A stretch of 45,032 nt of DNA, from assembly GCA_949298575.1 (NCBI GenBank), contig CASFXH010000022.1:1-45032 (forward strand), in the 5' to 3' direction. This DNA is from an uncultured Parabacteroides sp. GTDB lineage: Bacteria; Bacteroidota; Bacteroidia; Bacteroidales; Tannerellaceae. Positions 44,027 to 45,032 of the stretch are shown here, piece by piece. A program made the position numbers and the translations under genes. Positions within the stretch are counted from its first letter, which is position 1; each line of letters opens with the position of its first letter. The notes under the pieces are model-generated. The model did not search any database. It was not told where the DNA came from and was given only the letters and a program-made list of their open reading frames with translations.

Positions 44027-44799
44027 GCTTGGGAGGGAGCGCCCTCGTCTTCCCCCTTCGCCTTGTGCCCGATCCCCCGGTCGGCCAGCGTCCGCGAGAA
44101 CTTGTGGATCACGGCGTTGACCAGCTTGGCCAGGGCCTCGATCTCGGCGGCGCCTTCGGGGTTGGGCTCGATGATGGTGGCTACGATATAGGCCGCGTCG
44201 ATGCCATCGGCCAGGTCCTCGTAAGCCTTTTCCATCAACGGGCGGATGAGCTCCATCTTATCGCCCTTCGCCCGCCTGTATTCCTCGGGGACGCGCGCCA
44301 TGTAGAGGGCCTCGAACGCCTCGTTCAACGTTTTCAAGGTCGCGACCTTCTCGGTCAATCCCAATTTCGCGATGTCCGCCGCGTACTCGTCCGACAGGAA
44401 TCGCTCGACGATCGCCCGGACGGCCGACGTGTTCACGTCATAACTTTTCTTGGCGGCCTTCGGGTAGGCGGCGATCACGATCCCGCAACGTCTGGCCGCC
44501 TCCACCACGTCGGGGTCCGTGTCCAAAAGCCCCATCTCGATGCCCAGGTCGACTTGGCGGAGGCCCCGGTCGCGCGTCTTGTCCGCCTCCGCGATTTCCG
44601 CGGTCTTGGCGAATTTCCGGACCATCGAATAGGCCTCGCGCTCGCGGGCGAAGGTGTCGGCGAAGGGCTCATAGAGGGGCATCAGCTTGTATTTCAGCGC
44701 GAAATCGGGCGTGATGACCGAGAACAGCCGGTCGAAAAGATTCCAATGCTCCGCGTTCAGGGCGCGGCTCGCGTTGCGGAGGGGATTCAGTATTCTCAT
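44023..44799 (-). CDS. DUF6261-like protein C (uncharacterised family)
   Basis: A 258-residue soluble helical protein. It shares the family pattern: an N-terminal 'ALNAEHWNLFDRL' segment, 'EADKTRDRGLRQVDLGIEMG' with the central aspartates, then 'DPDVVEAARRCGIVIAAYPKAAKKSYD' and a C-terminal helix ending 'LAKLVNAVIHKFSRTLA'. It is the clearest DUF6261 match of the three. A short charged tail follows. The stop codon interlocks with that of porW (3-bp overlap, tail to tail). Array 5 begins 92 bp upstream of its start. Confidence 0.8.
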   Translation of the reverse strand: MRILNPLRNASRALNAEHWNLFDRLFSVITPDFALKYKLMPLYEPFADTFAREREAYSMVRKFAKTAEIAEADKTRDRGLRQVDLGIEMGLLDTDPDVVEAARRCGIVIAAYPKAAKKSYDVNTSAVRAIVERFLSDEYAADIAKLGLTEKVATLKTLNEAFEALYMARVPEEYRRAKGDKMELIRPLMEKAYEDLADGIDAAYIVATIIEPNPEGAAEIEALAKLVNAVIHKFSRTLADRGIGHKAKGEDEGAPSQA

Positions 44800-44831
44800 G
44801 TCGCTTTTCGTTTTTGTTTGAAAATTCGAGC

Positions 44832-44839
44832 TAAAGATA
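44832..44839 (-). promoter_or_regulatory. Candidate -7 box for DUF6261 gene C
   Basis: The minus strand reads TATCTTTA, one base from TAnnTTTG, 32 bp before the start codon at 44799. Array 5 begins about 53 bp further upstream. Confidence 0.35.
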
Positions 44840-44891
44840 AGTTTTTTGAAGGAAAAATAAGTCCGCGACCTTTAAAAAAATATTTTTTCAT

Positions 44892-45032
44892 TCCACCGCG
44901 AGTCGCGGTGGAGCGAATCCGGGTTTCGAGGGCTCACCGCGAGTCGCGGTGGAGCGAATCCGGCTGTCGTGGCTTCACCGCGAGTCGCGGTGGAGCGAAT
45001 CCGGGTTTCGAGGGCTCACCGCGAGTCGCGGT
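44892..45032. repeat. Array 5: 41-bp dyad repeat, 3.4 units, cut by the window end
   Basis: Exact 41-bp units with dyad centres at 44902, 44943, 44984 and 45025. Each unit carries ACCGCGAGTCGCGGT, extended in the first to CCACCGCGAGTCGCGGTGG. Spacers read GAGCGAATCCGG then GTTTCGAGGGCT (units 1 and 3, identical) or CTGTCGTGGCTT (unit 2), so the order is A-B-A. The array lies upstream of DUF6261 gene C and continues beyond the window. Confidence 0.92.

Overview
The window looks like a chromosomal segment of a fairly GC-rich member of the Bacteroidales, most likely Tannerellaceae (a Tannerella or close relative). The case rests on three things: two type IX secretion genes (porZ, porW), Bacteroidetes-type promoter boxes (TTTG, about 19-20 bp, TAnnTTTG), and several copies of a Bacteroidales-only uncharacterised family that I recognise as DUF6261. 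The genus is an inference. I saw no rRNA, tRNA, prophage, insertion sequence or CRISPR.

Layout. 1-496: palindromic repeat array, no gene seen. 497-2572: divergent AraC-type regulator and aldo/keto reductase. 2808-9560: leuS, a YitT-type membrane protein, rdgB, porZ. 9561-10002: AT-rich 41-bp repeat array ending in a terminator. 10003-14864 (minus): an orphan DUF1016/YhcG nuclease-like gene, then an operon of three exported hydrolases (metallo-beta-lactamase fold, C69 dipeptidase, C1 peptidase). 15040-21114: alpha-glucan operon (pullulanase-like GH13, SLC45-like sugar transporter, DPE2-type 4-alpha-glucanotransferase). 21231-22392: repeat array plus DUF6261 gene A. 22494-24028 (minus): LOG-family protein and 2-hydroxyacid dehydrogenase. 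24121-26093: MNT/HEPN pair and an SpmA-SpmB fusion. 26131-32109: ybeY, mnmG, a perfect parS site, uvrC, dtd, a MazG-like gene, deoC. 32129-33304: repeat array plus DUF6261 gene B. 33323-44026: polyprenyl synthase (minus), polA, an esterase, aroA, a small membrane protein, a metal ABC permease, porW. 44023-45032: DUF6261 gene C (minus) and its repeat array, running off the window end.

Most novel signal. Five intergenic arrays share a 41- or 42-bp period although their sequences are largely unrelated. In the four clearest, one dyad (palindrome) recurs at a fixed phase in the unit. Inside arrays the dyads change in structure-preserving ways: both arms change together, the core is inverted, or the dyad is wholly replaced on the same lattice. 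All three DUF6261-like genes have such an array just upstream of their start, and two of the three end 3'-to-3' within 20 bp of a convergent housekeeping gene. This looks like a dispersed 'dyad-array + DUF6261 gene' cassette that, to my knowledge, has not been described. Array 1 (left edge) predicts another DUF6261 gene just outside the window; array 2 is an orphan.

How the rest works together. The glucan operon forms a debranch, import and disproportionate route. PorZ and PorW belong to the type IX secretion machine. The parS site next to mnmG suggests the window lies in the origin-proximal part of the chromosome.
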